In this document: piece by piece, positions 7,099-13,064 of the stretch
Layout of the letters: the number at the start of each line of letters is the position of its first letter
How positions within the stretch are numbered: position 1 is the stretch's first letter
Source: a virus
Virus record (IMG/VR): IMGVR_UViG_3300037278_000784
Coordinates: 1-28,082 of that record
Length of the DNA: 28,082 nt
Direction: 5' to 3' (one strand)
Position numbers and translations under genes: made by a program
Notes under the pieces: generated by a model
What the model was told of the DNA's origin: nothing
Database searches by the model: none
Seen by the model: only the letters and a program-made list of their open reading frames with translations

Positions 7099-7122
7099 AT
7101 AAAGGCATTCTTGGAAGGTAAT

Positions 7123-7150
7123 AAAAAGGCCAGGGCTGTAAACCCTGGCC
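7123..7150 (-). terminator. GC-rich hairpin with A-run on its left
   Basis: A perfect 8-bp stem, GGCCAGGG / CCCTGGCC, loop CTGTAAA, with AAAAA directly to the left. It therefore has terminator geometry for the minus strand. On the plus strand it is followed by a weaker TCTTC/GAAGA hairpin and TTTTTT at 7154-7176, which could stop rightward transcripts before the initiator gene. Confidence 0.45.
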
Positions 7151-7270
7151 CAACTTCTTCGTTGACTGAAGATTTTTTATCTGCTACAAATGGGGAAACA
7201 TATAAACCTGAGACAGAAGGCTGGTTGCTTGGCGGCGATCCCTTCCATCTCACTACAAGGAGATTAATCC

Positions 7271-8050
7271 ATGCCAGGACATGATCGCACAATCCCGGAA
7301 TTTATAGCAACACATCCTGAGCTTAGTGATGGAGCTCGAGTTTTCTACGGCCTCTTAACAGCGCTGATGGAGTGGGGATTCTGCTGGGCCACCAATGCAT
7401 ATCTGGCAGAAGTTTCTGGAAAGACCCCTCGTCGTGTTCAGCAATACCTCGAAAAATTCAAAGCGCTCAATTTCATCATAGTTGAGAGGGAAAAATGTTC
7501 CCATCGCCTCATCTGGACTAAGGCCACATTTGCTGAGAAAAAAGATCATATTGCTGCCTGGGAACGCGCCAATCCTGACATGAGTTTTCAAAAATATTTT
7601 GGGGACGAAATGAATTTCATGGGGGGGGGGACGAAATGGATTTCACCCCCTATATATAAGGTGGATAATATATATAATACTAAGAACATAAAACACATAG
7701 AGGAGTGGCCTAAGCCTCCGAAGCCAAAGCCTGCAGCGAAGGCCAGCTCCTCAGTTTCTGAGAGAAATTTGCCCAAGCAACTGTCTCAGCAAATGCAAGG
7801 GCCACCTCCAACGCCTGGCCCTAAAAAAATGGCCGAACAGACTGCCGACTTGCTGAAGTCTCCTATCCCCATCGGAGGCGAAAAATACCTTTTCCATCCC
7901 AACGATATTCGTTGGTTTTTGGGCTTTTCCCAAACTCTCGTATGTAACGCCATAAAAATTGCCCACACAGAGTCTTGGCAAGGGAAAAGAATTTCTAAGT
8001 TCGTCCCCTATGTGTTCAAAATTTGCTGCAATCTGAGGAAAAATCAATGA
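7271..8050 (+). CDS. Replication initiator with N-terminal winged helix
   Basis: A 259-residue product with AAGGAG upstream. Residues ~5-85 form a winged-helix domain of the phage/plasmid initiator type: LSDGARVFYGLLTALMEW, then TNAYLAEVSGKTPRRVQQYL as helix-turn-helix and LNFIIVEREKCSHRLIW as the wing. Residues ~110-200 are a low-complexity linker rich in Pro/Lys/Ser. The C-terminal ~50 residues (HPNDIRWFLGFSQTLVCNAI) form a small helical domain that could hand over the helicase. Its stop overlaps the DnaB start (ATGA), fitting an initiator plus helicase pair. The DNA coding the linker looks like an origin. Confidence 0.75.
   Translation: MPGHDRTIPEFIATHPELSDGARVFYGLLTALMEWGFCWATNAYLAEVSGKTPRRVQQYLEKFKALNFIIVEREKCSHRLIWTKATFAEKKDHIAAWERANPDMSFQKYFGDEMNFMGGGTKWISPPIYKVDNIYNTKNIKHIEEWPKPPKPKPAAKASSSVSERNLPKQLSQQMQGPPPTPGPKKMAEQTADLLKSPIPIGGEKYLFHPNDIRWFLGFSQTLVCNAIKIAHTESWQGKRISKFVPYVFKICCNLRKNQ
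7601..7700. other. Candidate replication origin inside the initiator gene
   Basis: Two 26-bp-spaced near-identical units, GGGGACGAAATGAATTTCA (7601) and GGGGACGAAATGGATTTCA (7627), each contain the inverted arms GAAAT/ATTTC. An AT-rich stretch full of TATATA steps follows directly (7651-7700). This mirrors lambda, where iterons and a melting region lie within the O initiator gene, again in the linker-coding part. Inferred from structure only. Confidence 0.5.
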
Positions 8051-9351
8051 AAAACAATTGTTGTATAGATGCTGAGATTTTAGTTTTGTCTGGAATGATT
8101 TTAAATGACGACAATTTAAGTTTTGGAATTGAAAATTTAAAACAAAAAGATTTTGCTATTTTAGATCATGGAATTATATTTTCTGTGTTGCGAGAGCTCT
8201 ATGAGGCTGGATCGCATCCTACTCTCGAAAAAGTAGCTATAAAACTCAAAGAGCATCGCCTACTTGAGGGCATGGGAGGGGTCCCTAGACTTGCTGAGAT
8301 ATTTGGTGCCTATGTCGCAACCAAGGATGATTTGGGAGATTATATAAAAACTGTCAAGAACTACTCCCTTTACAGAGTACTTGAGCTTTTGTCCAAAAGA
8401 ATCTCAGCGCTTTTAGAGCAGAAAGACACAAAAAATGCTTCAGAAATGCTGAGAGAAATCAAAAAAATGATAGACATAATCGATGAAAACATTGAGGGAA
8501 AGTTAGGCTCTGACTTCTTTGATTTGAAAAAAGAGTTTGTCGACGAATTGAGAAAAAAAATGAGCGATGACTGCCCTGAGGTATATCTATCCACAGGCAT
8601 AGATGCATTGGACATGCTAACAGGTGGCATAGAGGGCGGGAAACTTATCACTATAGCAGCTAGGCCAGGTATTGGGAAAACTGTGCTAGCTATCAACATG
8701 GCCGTAAAAATGGCCAAGGCCCATAAGCCTGTGTACTTTTTTTCGATCGAAATGGTCTATAAGGAGATTTTAGACAGAGTATACTCTCAATTGTCGTCAG
8801 TGGACCATCAAAGCATCCGCATGGCAACGCTTACAGAATATGATTTTGAGCAGATTGTCAAAGCTGGGGATGAGATCGATAAGACTATGTTATTGATTGA
8901 TGATGAGGGTGGAATTAAGATTGATGATATAGTGTCAAAATCAAAAAGAGCAAAAGAAGTTTTTAATATCTCAGCTATTTTTGTAGATTATCTAGAATTA
9001 ATCACTTCAAAAGACAAGCCAGAATATCGAAGACTTGAAATCGAAAGCTTCACCCGAACCCTCAAAGCCCTCGCTAAAAAATTAAACATCCCCGTCATCT
9101 GCCTCGCTCAGCTCTCAAGAAAAGTTGATGACAGAGTAGGGCACTTGCCCCAGCTAAGCGATCTCAAAGAGTCTGGGTCTATAGAGCAGGATAGCGATCT
9201 TGTGATTGCCTTAAGCAGGAGGGATGCTTACGATGAGCATGACCGTCCAGGTGAGGCTCAAGTATATATTTTAAAAAATAGGCATGGGCCTACGGGGAAT
9301 GTTAGATTAAGATTTGATAAAGAACACTCACAATTTATCGAGATTTTATGA
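8047..9351 (+). CDS. dnaB: Replicative DNA helicase, DnaB family
   Basis: A 434-residue product; I use ATG 8047, which overlaps the initiator stop as ATGA with GAGG upstream, not the earlier ATG 8023. The N-terminal DnaB domain (about 5-100) is followed by a linker and a RecA-like motor: STGIDALDMLTGGIEGGKL (~180-198), Walker A ARPGIGKT (~207-214), Walker B AIFVDYLELI (~310-320), and SRKVDDRVGHLPQLSDLKES plus GSIEQDSDLVIALSR at the end. It unwinds the fork as a hexamer. Because the phage has its own helicase and initiator, it may need only host primase and polymerase; no phage DNA polymerase is in the window. Confidence 0.95.
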   Translation: MKNNCCIDAEILVLSGMILNDDNLSFGIENLKQKDFAILDHGIIFSVLRELYEAGSHPTLEKVAIKLKEHRLLEGMGGVPRLAEIFGAYVATKDDLGDYIKTVKNYSLYRVLELLSKRISALLEQKDTKNASEMLREIKKMIDIIDENIEGKLGSDFFDLKKEFVDELRKKMSDDCPEVYLSTGIDALDMLTGGIEGGKLITIAARPGIGKTVLAINMAVKMAKAHKPVYFFSIEMVYKEILDRVYSQLSSVDHQSIRMATLTEYDFEQIVKAGDEIDKTMLLIDDEGGIKIDDIVSKSKRAKEVFNISAIFVDYLELITSKDKPEYRRLEIESFTRTLKALAKKLNIPVICLAQLSRKVDDRVGHLPQLSDLKESGSIEQDSDLVIALSRRDAYDEHDRPGEAQVYILKNRHGPTGNVRLRFDKEHSQFIEIL

Positions 9352-9473
9352 AAAAAAAGAAAAAAATGTCAAGCAAATGGCTTGAAGATGCCATAATGTC
9401 TTTAGTCAAAGCTCGCCTAATTGATAAAATTTCGTGTTGGCGCTCCTCGATGGCAAAGAAAAACATCGACTAA
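9348..9473 (+). CDS. 41-residue basic protein coupled to dnaB
   Basis: The ATG overlaps the helicase stop as ATGA. The product starts with a lysine run (MKKKKKMSSKWLEDAIMSLV) and continues KARLIDKISCWRSSMAKKNID, a short basic amphipathic helix. Coupled placement suggests a small helicase-associated or DNA-binding peptide, but no family is known to me. Confidence 0.5.
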   Translation: MKKKKKMSSKWLEDAIMSLVKARLIDKISCWRSSMAKKNID

Positions 9474-9489
9474 AATTCTGCTCAAAATT

Positions 9490-9526
9490 ATCCTCCTTGA
9501 TTTGACATGACAAAATCAAGGAGGAT
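9490..9526 (+). promoter_or_regulatory. Perfect 14-bp hairpin burying the ribosome site of the next gene
   Basis: Arms ATCCTCCTTGATTT (9490-9503) and AAATCAAGGAGGAT (9513-9526) pair without a mismatch around the loop GACATGACA. The right arm contains the whole AAGGAGG ribosome site for ATG 9529. Read-through RNA from dnaB would hide this site. No U-run follows, so it does not look like a terminator. Confidence 0.7.
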
Positions 9527-9528
9527 TT

Positions 9529-9828
9529 ATGCCTAAGACCCTTCTCATCGCCCTTGTTTCAGGCCTAAATTTTTGCCACATTTCTGCCACTTCATTTGAC
9601 AGGTCATACGTGGTCACCTTGGATATCGCCGTCAATGGAGATTATTATTTTGTCAGCATCAGGGAGCCTTGCCAATTTGCAGATTTTGATCTCGCAGCAT
9701 GTACATTTCTCAAAACAAAAGGGCAAATGAATTTTTTTAAAATTGAAAGGGGTTGCATGAATATTTTAAACCCTGAATTTTTCCCAACAACAAAAATGGA
9801 GGCAGAGCATGCTAGGAGTACCAAATGA
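9529..9828 (+). CDS. Small protein with hydrophobic N-terminus, translationally masked
   Basis: A 99-residue product. The N-terminus MPKTLLIALVSGLNFCHISA is signal-peptide-like, with one lysine then a hydrophobic stretch and a plausible AxA-type end. The remainder is mixed and contains three cysteines. The AAGGAGG ribosome site is ideal in sequence but sits inside a 14-bp hairpin, so translation is probably conditional. Its stop overlaps a short ATG frame (9825-9905) as ATGA. No family recognised. Confidence 0.5.
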   Translation: MPKTLLIALVSGLNFCHISATSFDRSYVVTLDIAVNGDYYFVSIREPCQFADFDLAACTFLKTKGQMNFFKIERGCMNILNPEFFPTTKMEAEHARSTK

Positions 9829-10051
9829 GACCGATGAGAGATGCAATGATTTCGGAGGGCATAGCCAAAAATCTGAAGAGTTTCTTGACAGCATCAACGA
9901 GGTAATGAAATCTGCGAGAAAAAATCTAAAAACACTAAGCCTGGAGTATAGAGATGAAGACGATGATCAAGTATATTTTTTGGAAACGAGGAAAGACTTC
10001 TATCCTCTGCAGTTGTTTGATTTTCTGCGCCGTGACAAAAATCCTGGCTAA
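9809..10051 (+). CDS. Small acidic/helical protein
   Basis: An 80-residue product with GGAGG six bases before ATG 9809. The middle (KSEEFLDSINEVMKSARKNL) is a plausible helix, followed by an acidic YRDEDDDQVYFLE segment. It overlaps the end of the previous gene by 20 nt. Another frame beginning ATG 9825 with AGGAG upstream gives a 26-residue peptide (MRPMRDAMISEGIAKNLKSF) over the same bases, so which frame is used is not settled. Confidence 0.45.
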   Translation: MLGVPNETDERCNDFGGHSQKSEEFLDSINEVMKSARKNLKTLSLEYRDEDDDQVYFLETRKDFYPLQLFDFLRRDKNPG

Positions 10052-10325
10052 CGAGGACGGCGAGAATTGGGGGGCTGGCCGCGTAGACTACGACAACCCA
10101 GGGCAATATGATTGCTGCGGCAGGGCTGGAGCTCATCCCCAAGATGGGGGATGTAGAGGGCCTACGGGATATGACCGTGGAGCTGATGGGCCAGCACATA
10201 GGCTGTGCAGCGTAAATTATGCTGGGGTCCCCGCTGTATTTGTTGGGTATAATGCTGAGGTTTTGTCGAGGGCTTTTGAGGCTAAGGGCGCTAATGGCTC
10301 AGGAGGGTTTTTTGCTGATTGCTGA
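9954..10325 (+). CDS. Possible secreted/Cys-Gly-rich protein in a GC-rich stretch (frame uncertain)
   Basis: A 123-residue frame: a basic N-terminus and hydrophobic segment (WKRGKTSILCSCLIFCAVTK) like a signal peptide, then a Gly/Asp/Cys-rich body of unusual composition. The next frame over gives 35 residues at 10108-10215 (MIAAAGLELIPKMGDVEGLR, then DMTVELMGQHIGCAA) and 51 residues at 10219-10374 (MLGSPLYLLGIMLRF...) that look at least as natural. The region is richer in G+C than its flanks. Probably at least one frame is real; I cannot tell which. No good ribosome site precedes any of them. Confidence 0.3.
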   Translation: MKTMIKYIFWKRGKTSILCSCLIFCAVTKILANEDGENWGAGRVDYDNPGQYDCCGRAGAHPQDGGCRGPTGYDRGADGPAHRLCSVNYAGVPAVFVGYNAEVLSRAFEAKGANGSGGFFADC

Positions 10326-10342
10326 CGGGCAAAGAAATGAAG

Positions 10343-10371
10343 TGGTGGAGGCCGCGAAAAAGCCTCCACCA
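10343..10371. terminator. Hairpin at convergent gene junction
   Basis: A 10-bp perfect stem (TGGTGGAGGC / GCCTCCACCA, loop CGCGAAAAA) between the rightward replication genes and the leftward accessory genes. There is no U-run, so it may act as a weak or protein-aided bidirectional block. Confidence 0.45.
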
Positions 10372-10429
10372 TAATAGGACAACGCTATGACGAATTGTAA
10401 CACAGACCACATTATCAGACAACAGGTTT

Positions 10430-10678
10430 TTATTCTGGGACTTCCCCAAATATTTTTTCGTACGCATCGACTGACAGGAAGTCCACGTACCGATATTGCA
10501 ACTCTCCTTGGTTTATTGTCCACTCTATGCCAAGTCCACTTGCTTTGTAGAAGAAAAGTTCAAAAAATTCTCCACTTTTTTTCTTATATAGCGTGTGGGT
10601 TCCATGTATCTTTTCCACCACTGTTAACATCTCGGCTGTTTCTGTGTCGTATTTCTTGCCATTGATAATTTTTTTCAT
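10430..10678 (-). CDS. Small MKKIINGKKYDTETA-type protein
   Basis: An 82-residue product; I start at ATG 10678, which overlaps the upstream stop as ATGA and has GGAGGG upstream. The opening MKKIINGKKYDTETAEML, then TLYKKKSGEFFELFFY and a C-terminal LSVDAYEKIFGE, follows the pattern of a widespread family of short bacterial and phage proteins of unknown function ('ING..YDT.TA......L..k..GeFF'). It is a paralogue of the upstream gene. Confidence 0.65.
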   Translation of the reverse strand: MKKIINGKKYDTETAEMLTVVEKIHGTHTLYKKKSGEFFELFFYKASGLGIEWTINQGELQYRYVDFLSVDAYEKIFGEVPE

Positions 10679-10977
10679 TTTACATCCCTCCCCCAAATTG
10701 TTTTATATTCTTCTGGAAGCATAATTTCTTTTGAAAGTTTTTTAAGGTCTTTTTCGTCTGTAATCCAATTTATATCAAGAAATGGCAAGTCTTGATACTC
10801 TTTAAAATCTTTCATAACTGTGTAATAGACCCCAATAATTGTTTCTCCTTCTTCATAAATGCTTAAGATAGCAGCTATAGATGATCCATCGGGATTACTG
10901 AGGCAATCTCTACTATAAGATCCAAGTAATTCCATGTCTTTTGTATTGTAAATAATTCCTTTTATCATTTTTCTCAT
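10675..10977 (-). CDS. Paralogue of the MKKIINGKKYDTETA-type protein
   Basis: A 100-residue product from ATG 10977 (GGGGATGTAAA upstream). It opens MRKMIKGIIYNTKDMELLGS, aligning position by position with MKKIINGKKYDTETAEML of the next gene, then diverges with a more hydrophobic middle (GETIIGVYYTVMKDF) and acidic end. The leader GGGATGTAAAATG is nearly the same in both genes, so a local duplication is likely. Its role is unknown. Confidence 0.6.
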   Translation of the reverse strand: MRKMIKGIIYNTKDMELLGSYSRDCLSNPDGSSIAAILSIYEEGETIIGVYYTVMKDFKEYQDLPFLDINWITDEKDLKKLSKEIMLPEEYKTIWGRDVK

Positions 10978-10978
10978 T

Positions 10979-11197
10979 TTACATCCCCACACTTTTTGAA
11001 TATTCTTTTGACTGTACAATTTTGATTTCGTGGCCTAGCTTTTCTAGCCAAGAAAATACTTTTTCGGCCCTAATCTCGTTCAGAGCTCCAGATCCTTGCC
11101 CGAGGAAATCCATCAAGTCCCACGCCTCCGCGTTAGCAGGCTCGTAATAGATTTGCCCTGAGCGAGTATACTCTTGGCTAAATTTAATTTGGTCCAT
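10979..11197 (-). CDS. Small phage protein
   Basis: A 72-residue product starting at ATG 11197, with GGAGG five bases upstream. A mixed fold is suggested: MDQIKFSQEYTRSGQIYYEP, then an acidic helix (AWDLMDFLGQGSGALNEIRA) and VFSWLEKLGHEIKIVQS. Its stop lies one base from the next start. No family is recognised. Confidence 0.55.
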   Translation of the reverse strand: MDQIKFSQEYTRSGQIYYEPANAEAWDLMDFLGQGSGALNEIRAEKVFSWLEKLGHEIKIVQSKEYSKSVGM

Positions 11198-11247
11198 ATT
11201 TTCCTCCGTTTTTTGTTGTCTTAACACGTTTTTATTTTTTCCTCAAT

Positions 11248-11478
11248 TTAATCAGCCCACAACGGCTGAAAATCTGTTTTAGTGAAATCGCCTTCGAGCG
11301 CTTCCTCAGTTATCGACATCAGCACTCCGTCTTCGTTGTAGCATTCACGATATTCGTCTTCATTCCAAGTAAACCATTCTGAATGATCCTTTTGTTCAAA
11401 ATGTTCTCTTAAAGATTGGCCGAACAGGGTTTCCATTTCTAAGTCTGTCATTTCTAGTCTTTCCTTTTTTTTCCTCAT
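11248..11478 (-). CDS. Small acidic protein, first of leftward accessory operon
   Basis: A 76-residue product with GGAGG before ATG. Very acidic (MTDLEMETLFGQSLREHFEQ, then WNEDEYRECYNEDGVLM), with net strong negative charge and a small size that could suit a DNA-mimic or inhibitor, though nothing in the sequence proves that. It is the first gene leftward from the CATGA-array control region, so it is probably expressed early. Confidence 0.55.
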   Translation of the reverse strand: MRKKKERLEMTDLEMETLFGQSLREHFEQKDHSEWFTWNEDEYRECYNEDGVLMSITEEALEGDFTKTDFQPLWAD

Positions 11479-11497
11479 TTTTCCTCCGTTTTTTTGT

Positions 11498-11578
11498 ATG
11501 AGCTACTCACCATTGCTCATGAACCCATGATCCCATGACCTCATGAATAAAGGCAAGATATATCGTCTCATTACATGA
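11498..11578. promoter_or_regulatory. Operator-like array: CATGA with 8-bp period, plus ATGAGC/GCTCAT inverted pair
   Basis: CATGA occurs at 11518, 11526, 11534, 11542 and 11574. The first four follow an 8-bp step closely and the fifth is exactly four steps further on. An inverted pair ATGAGC (11498) / GCTCAT (11515) abuts the array. It lies between divergent genes starting at 11478 and 11646. Confidence 0.5.
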
Positions 11579-11592
11579 ATAAAAATAATCTC

Positions 11593-11620
11593 TTGACATA
11601 ATTCTTTAATCTTGTATGCT
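11593..11620 (+). promoter_or_regulatory. Sigma-70-type promoter for the small-terminase-like gene
   Basis: TTGACA (11593-11598), a 16-bp spacer and TATGCT (11615-11620), 25 bp before ATG 11646. The -35 box is a perfect consensus. Confidence 0.55.
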
Positions 11621-11645
11621 CTGAAATATAGCTTGAGGGCACAAT

Positions 11646-12041
11646 ATGGCTAGACCTAAATTAGATCTTGACGAAGGACAAATCCATAAATTGGCGAGTA
11701 TTCAATGCACAATGGGCGAAATCGCTGCTGTAATGAAATGCTCTGTTGATACGCTGGAGAATCGTTATTCGGAAGTTATCAAAATTGGCAGAGAAGAAGG
11801 CAAACAATCCCTTCGGCGAGCACAGTGGAAAAAGGCCCTTGAGGGCAATCCTGCGATGCTTATTTGGCTTGGGAAATTTTATCTAGGGCAGAAAGAGGAG
11901 ATCAACTTTACGTCCTCAGAGCCTGATGTGAGGGCACTCCTTGAGAAATGGGAAGTGACGGCAAAGAAGAAGAGCGATTTCACACATCTAGGCAAGCCTC
12001 AAAAGCCTACAGACCTACCTCAGCAGGGATATGGTGGCTAA
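11646..12041 (+). CDS. HTH protein, candidate terminase small subunit
   Basis: A 131-residue product. The N-terminal ~60 residues are a helix-turn-helix: MARPKLDLDEGQIHKLASIQ, CTMGEIAAVMKCSVDTLENR. Then SLRRAQWKKALEGNPAMLIW plus LGKFYLGQKEE follows. This 'CTm.EIA.....S.DTL......G...g..SLRR.qw..al.Gn..mLiWLGk..LGQ' pattern is common in phage proteins thought to be small terminase subunits, which bind the packaging site and oligomerise. It is far from terL and transcribed oppositely. A GGGC/AGGG-like site is weak, but a good promoter precedes it. An alternative is a DNA-binding regulator. Confidence 0.6.
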   Translation: MARPKLDLDEGQIHKLASIQCTMGEIAAVMKCSVDTLENRYSEVIKIGREEGKQSLRRAQWKKALEGNPAMLIWLGKFYLGQKEEINFTSSEPDVRALLEKWEVTAKKKSDFTHLGKPQKPTDLPQQGYGG

Positions 12042-12064
12042 AGCTGTAGGAGTATTGCTCTCCG

Positions 12065-12223
12065 TCACTCAGTGTAAGTATATAGGTCTGGTCTGCGTTC
12101 ATACAATTTCTTGTTTTGCCTTTTTAGATCGTGGATTTCTGCGTCCAAAATATGGATCATGCGGTATAAGTATACGATATTGCAACTCAAAAAGAAAATT
12201 GTCAAGGATTGCGTTAGCTCCAC
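12065..12223 (-). CDS. Small GTG-start membrane/coiled protein
   Basis: A 52-residue product from GTG 12223, with AGGAGA five bases upstream. The N-terminal half is hydrophobic (MELTQSLTIFFLSCNIVYLY) and the rest is a charged helix (IHILDAEIHDLKRQNKKLYE). The layout resembles a short membrane-anchored coil. It starts 15 nt after the upstream stop. Its ribosome site and first codons are an exact duplicate of a site within the upstream gene. The plus-strand frame over this region is less protein-like. Confidence 0.55.
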   Translation of the reverse strand: MELTQSLTIFFLSCNIVYLYRMIHILDAEIHDLKRQNKKLYERRPDLYTYTE

Positions 12224-12237
12224 TATCTTCTCCTGTC

Positions 12238-12705
12238 TTATTTTGTATGTTCTAAGGCATATCTTATAGATCGCATAAGCTCGTCGGTGTCATCCATAGG
12301 CACTCTGTGGGTGTCACCTTGATAGGGATATATCTCCCAGTATGGCCCTACAGCGTTACCTAAGACATTGTGGCAATCAAGATAGACACTAACTCCTTGG
12401 CCTGCGCTATTTTTCACGAGGAACCTTACCATGGCGCCCATATATGGGGGGACGATTCTGACCTCCCATGATGGATCAAATTTTAGTGCGGGGATTGTCT
12501 GGACATATATGTTATAATCCATGATCGATCCTAGCAATTGAGATAGTTCCACTATAATTGAGGACTTCGAGTAATGAAATTCTTTACAATCTTTGGGTGC
12601 TGCTAGCCTCTTTTCTATGCTCCGTGCTATAGATACTATTGCCTTTCTTTCCCCGTGACTCAATGTTTTCTTCTTTAATGATGTTAAAGATCTATTGCGC
12701 TCCAC
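12238..12705 (-). CDS. Phage protein of unknown function
   Basis: A 155-residue product if started at GTG 12705, which has GGAGA five bases upstream. An ATG at 12831 in the same frame would give 197 residues, but it lacks a ribosome site and overlaps the upstream gene by 67 nt. The body has a basic N-terminus (LTSLKKKTLSHGERKAIVSI), then a compact mixed fold (SWEVRIVPPYMGAMVRFLVK, then VSVYLDCHNVLGNAVGPYWE) and a helical end. No catalytic motif is evident. It belongs to the leftward chain of small genes. Confidence 0.6.
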   Translation of the reverse strand: MERNRSLTSLKKKTLSHGERKAIVSIARSIEKRLAAPKDCKEFHYSKSSIIVELSQLLGSIMDYNIYVQTIPALKFDPSWEVRIVPPYMGAMVRFLVKNSAGQGVSVYLDCHNVLGNAVGPYWEIYPYQGDTHRVPMDDTDELMRSIRYALEHTK

Positions 12706-12764
12706 TATCTTCTCCTGTTTTCCTTTTTTCCGGCGCTTCCTATTCTCTGTCCTATGAGCTAAGT

Positions 12765-13064
12765 CTAATCGCCGTGCTCCATTATCTCTAACGTGAGCGT
12801 ATCTTGCGTTAGCTTTGAACATCTCTGCCATACAGATCCGACATCGACGCCCTGTTGGTGCAGATCTTTTAGCACATAGCCTGCGAGCAATGCTATTGCA
12901 TTTATCCTAGCTATAGATTCGGTCAGAGGGGCATCTCCTGCTGATTCGCACATTGCCTTTGCAAACTGATCTAAGAGCTCGTTCCTCCTTTTGAGTACCA
13001 AGTCTCGGGCCTCCCCATAACATCTATAGCATGCTCTCTTGTTGGCGTTATGATAACTATTCAT
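12765..13064 (-). CDS. Small helical protein with N-terminal CxxC
   Basis: A 99-residue product from ATG 13064, starting inside the end of the upstream gene. The N-terminus has CYRC (about residues 12-15), a possible half zinc site, then helices (ARDLVLKRRNELLDQFAKAM; ESIARINAIALLAGYVLKDL). The GAGGAAG upstream is a distant but plausible ribosome site. The overlap with the upstream stop suggests coupled translation. Function unknown. Confidence 0.55.
   Translation of the reverse strand: MNSYHNANKRACYRCYGEARDLVLKRRNELLDQFAKAMCESAGDAPLTESIARINAIALLAGYVLKDLHQQGVDVGSVWQRCSKLTQDTLTLEIMEHGD

Larger units (their letters stand above)
7002..7284 (+). pseudogene. Small gene split by a +1 frame change
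   Basis: ATG 7002 (AAGAAGG upstream) encodes 12 residues, MPFIRCPLNYIV, to TAG at 7038. One base over, the frame from 7036 stays open for 82 residues with protein-like composition (AVRYTNEHEIVEPSSILCEI, then KAFLEGNKKARAVNPGP and ETYKPETEGWLLGGDPFHL). It ends at TGA 7284, overlapping the initiator gene by 14 nt as real neighbours here do. Joining at GTT TAG needs a +1 shift. It may be a mutation, an assembly indel or programmed shifting. A GC-rich hairpin (7128-7150) inside it makes me cautious. Confidence 0.4.

Noticed and set aside
6954-7292. 112-residue minus-strand ORF
   Set aside because: It crosses two hairpins, begins inside the initiator gene, has no ribosome site and looks like a shadow of plus-strand coding.
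12031-12255. 74-residue plus-strand ORF after the small-terminase-like gene
   Set aside because: The minus-strand GTG gene 12065-12223 has a good ribosome site and more natural composition over the same bases.
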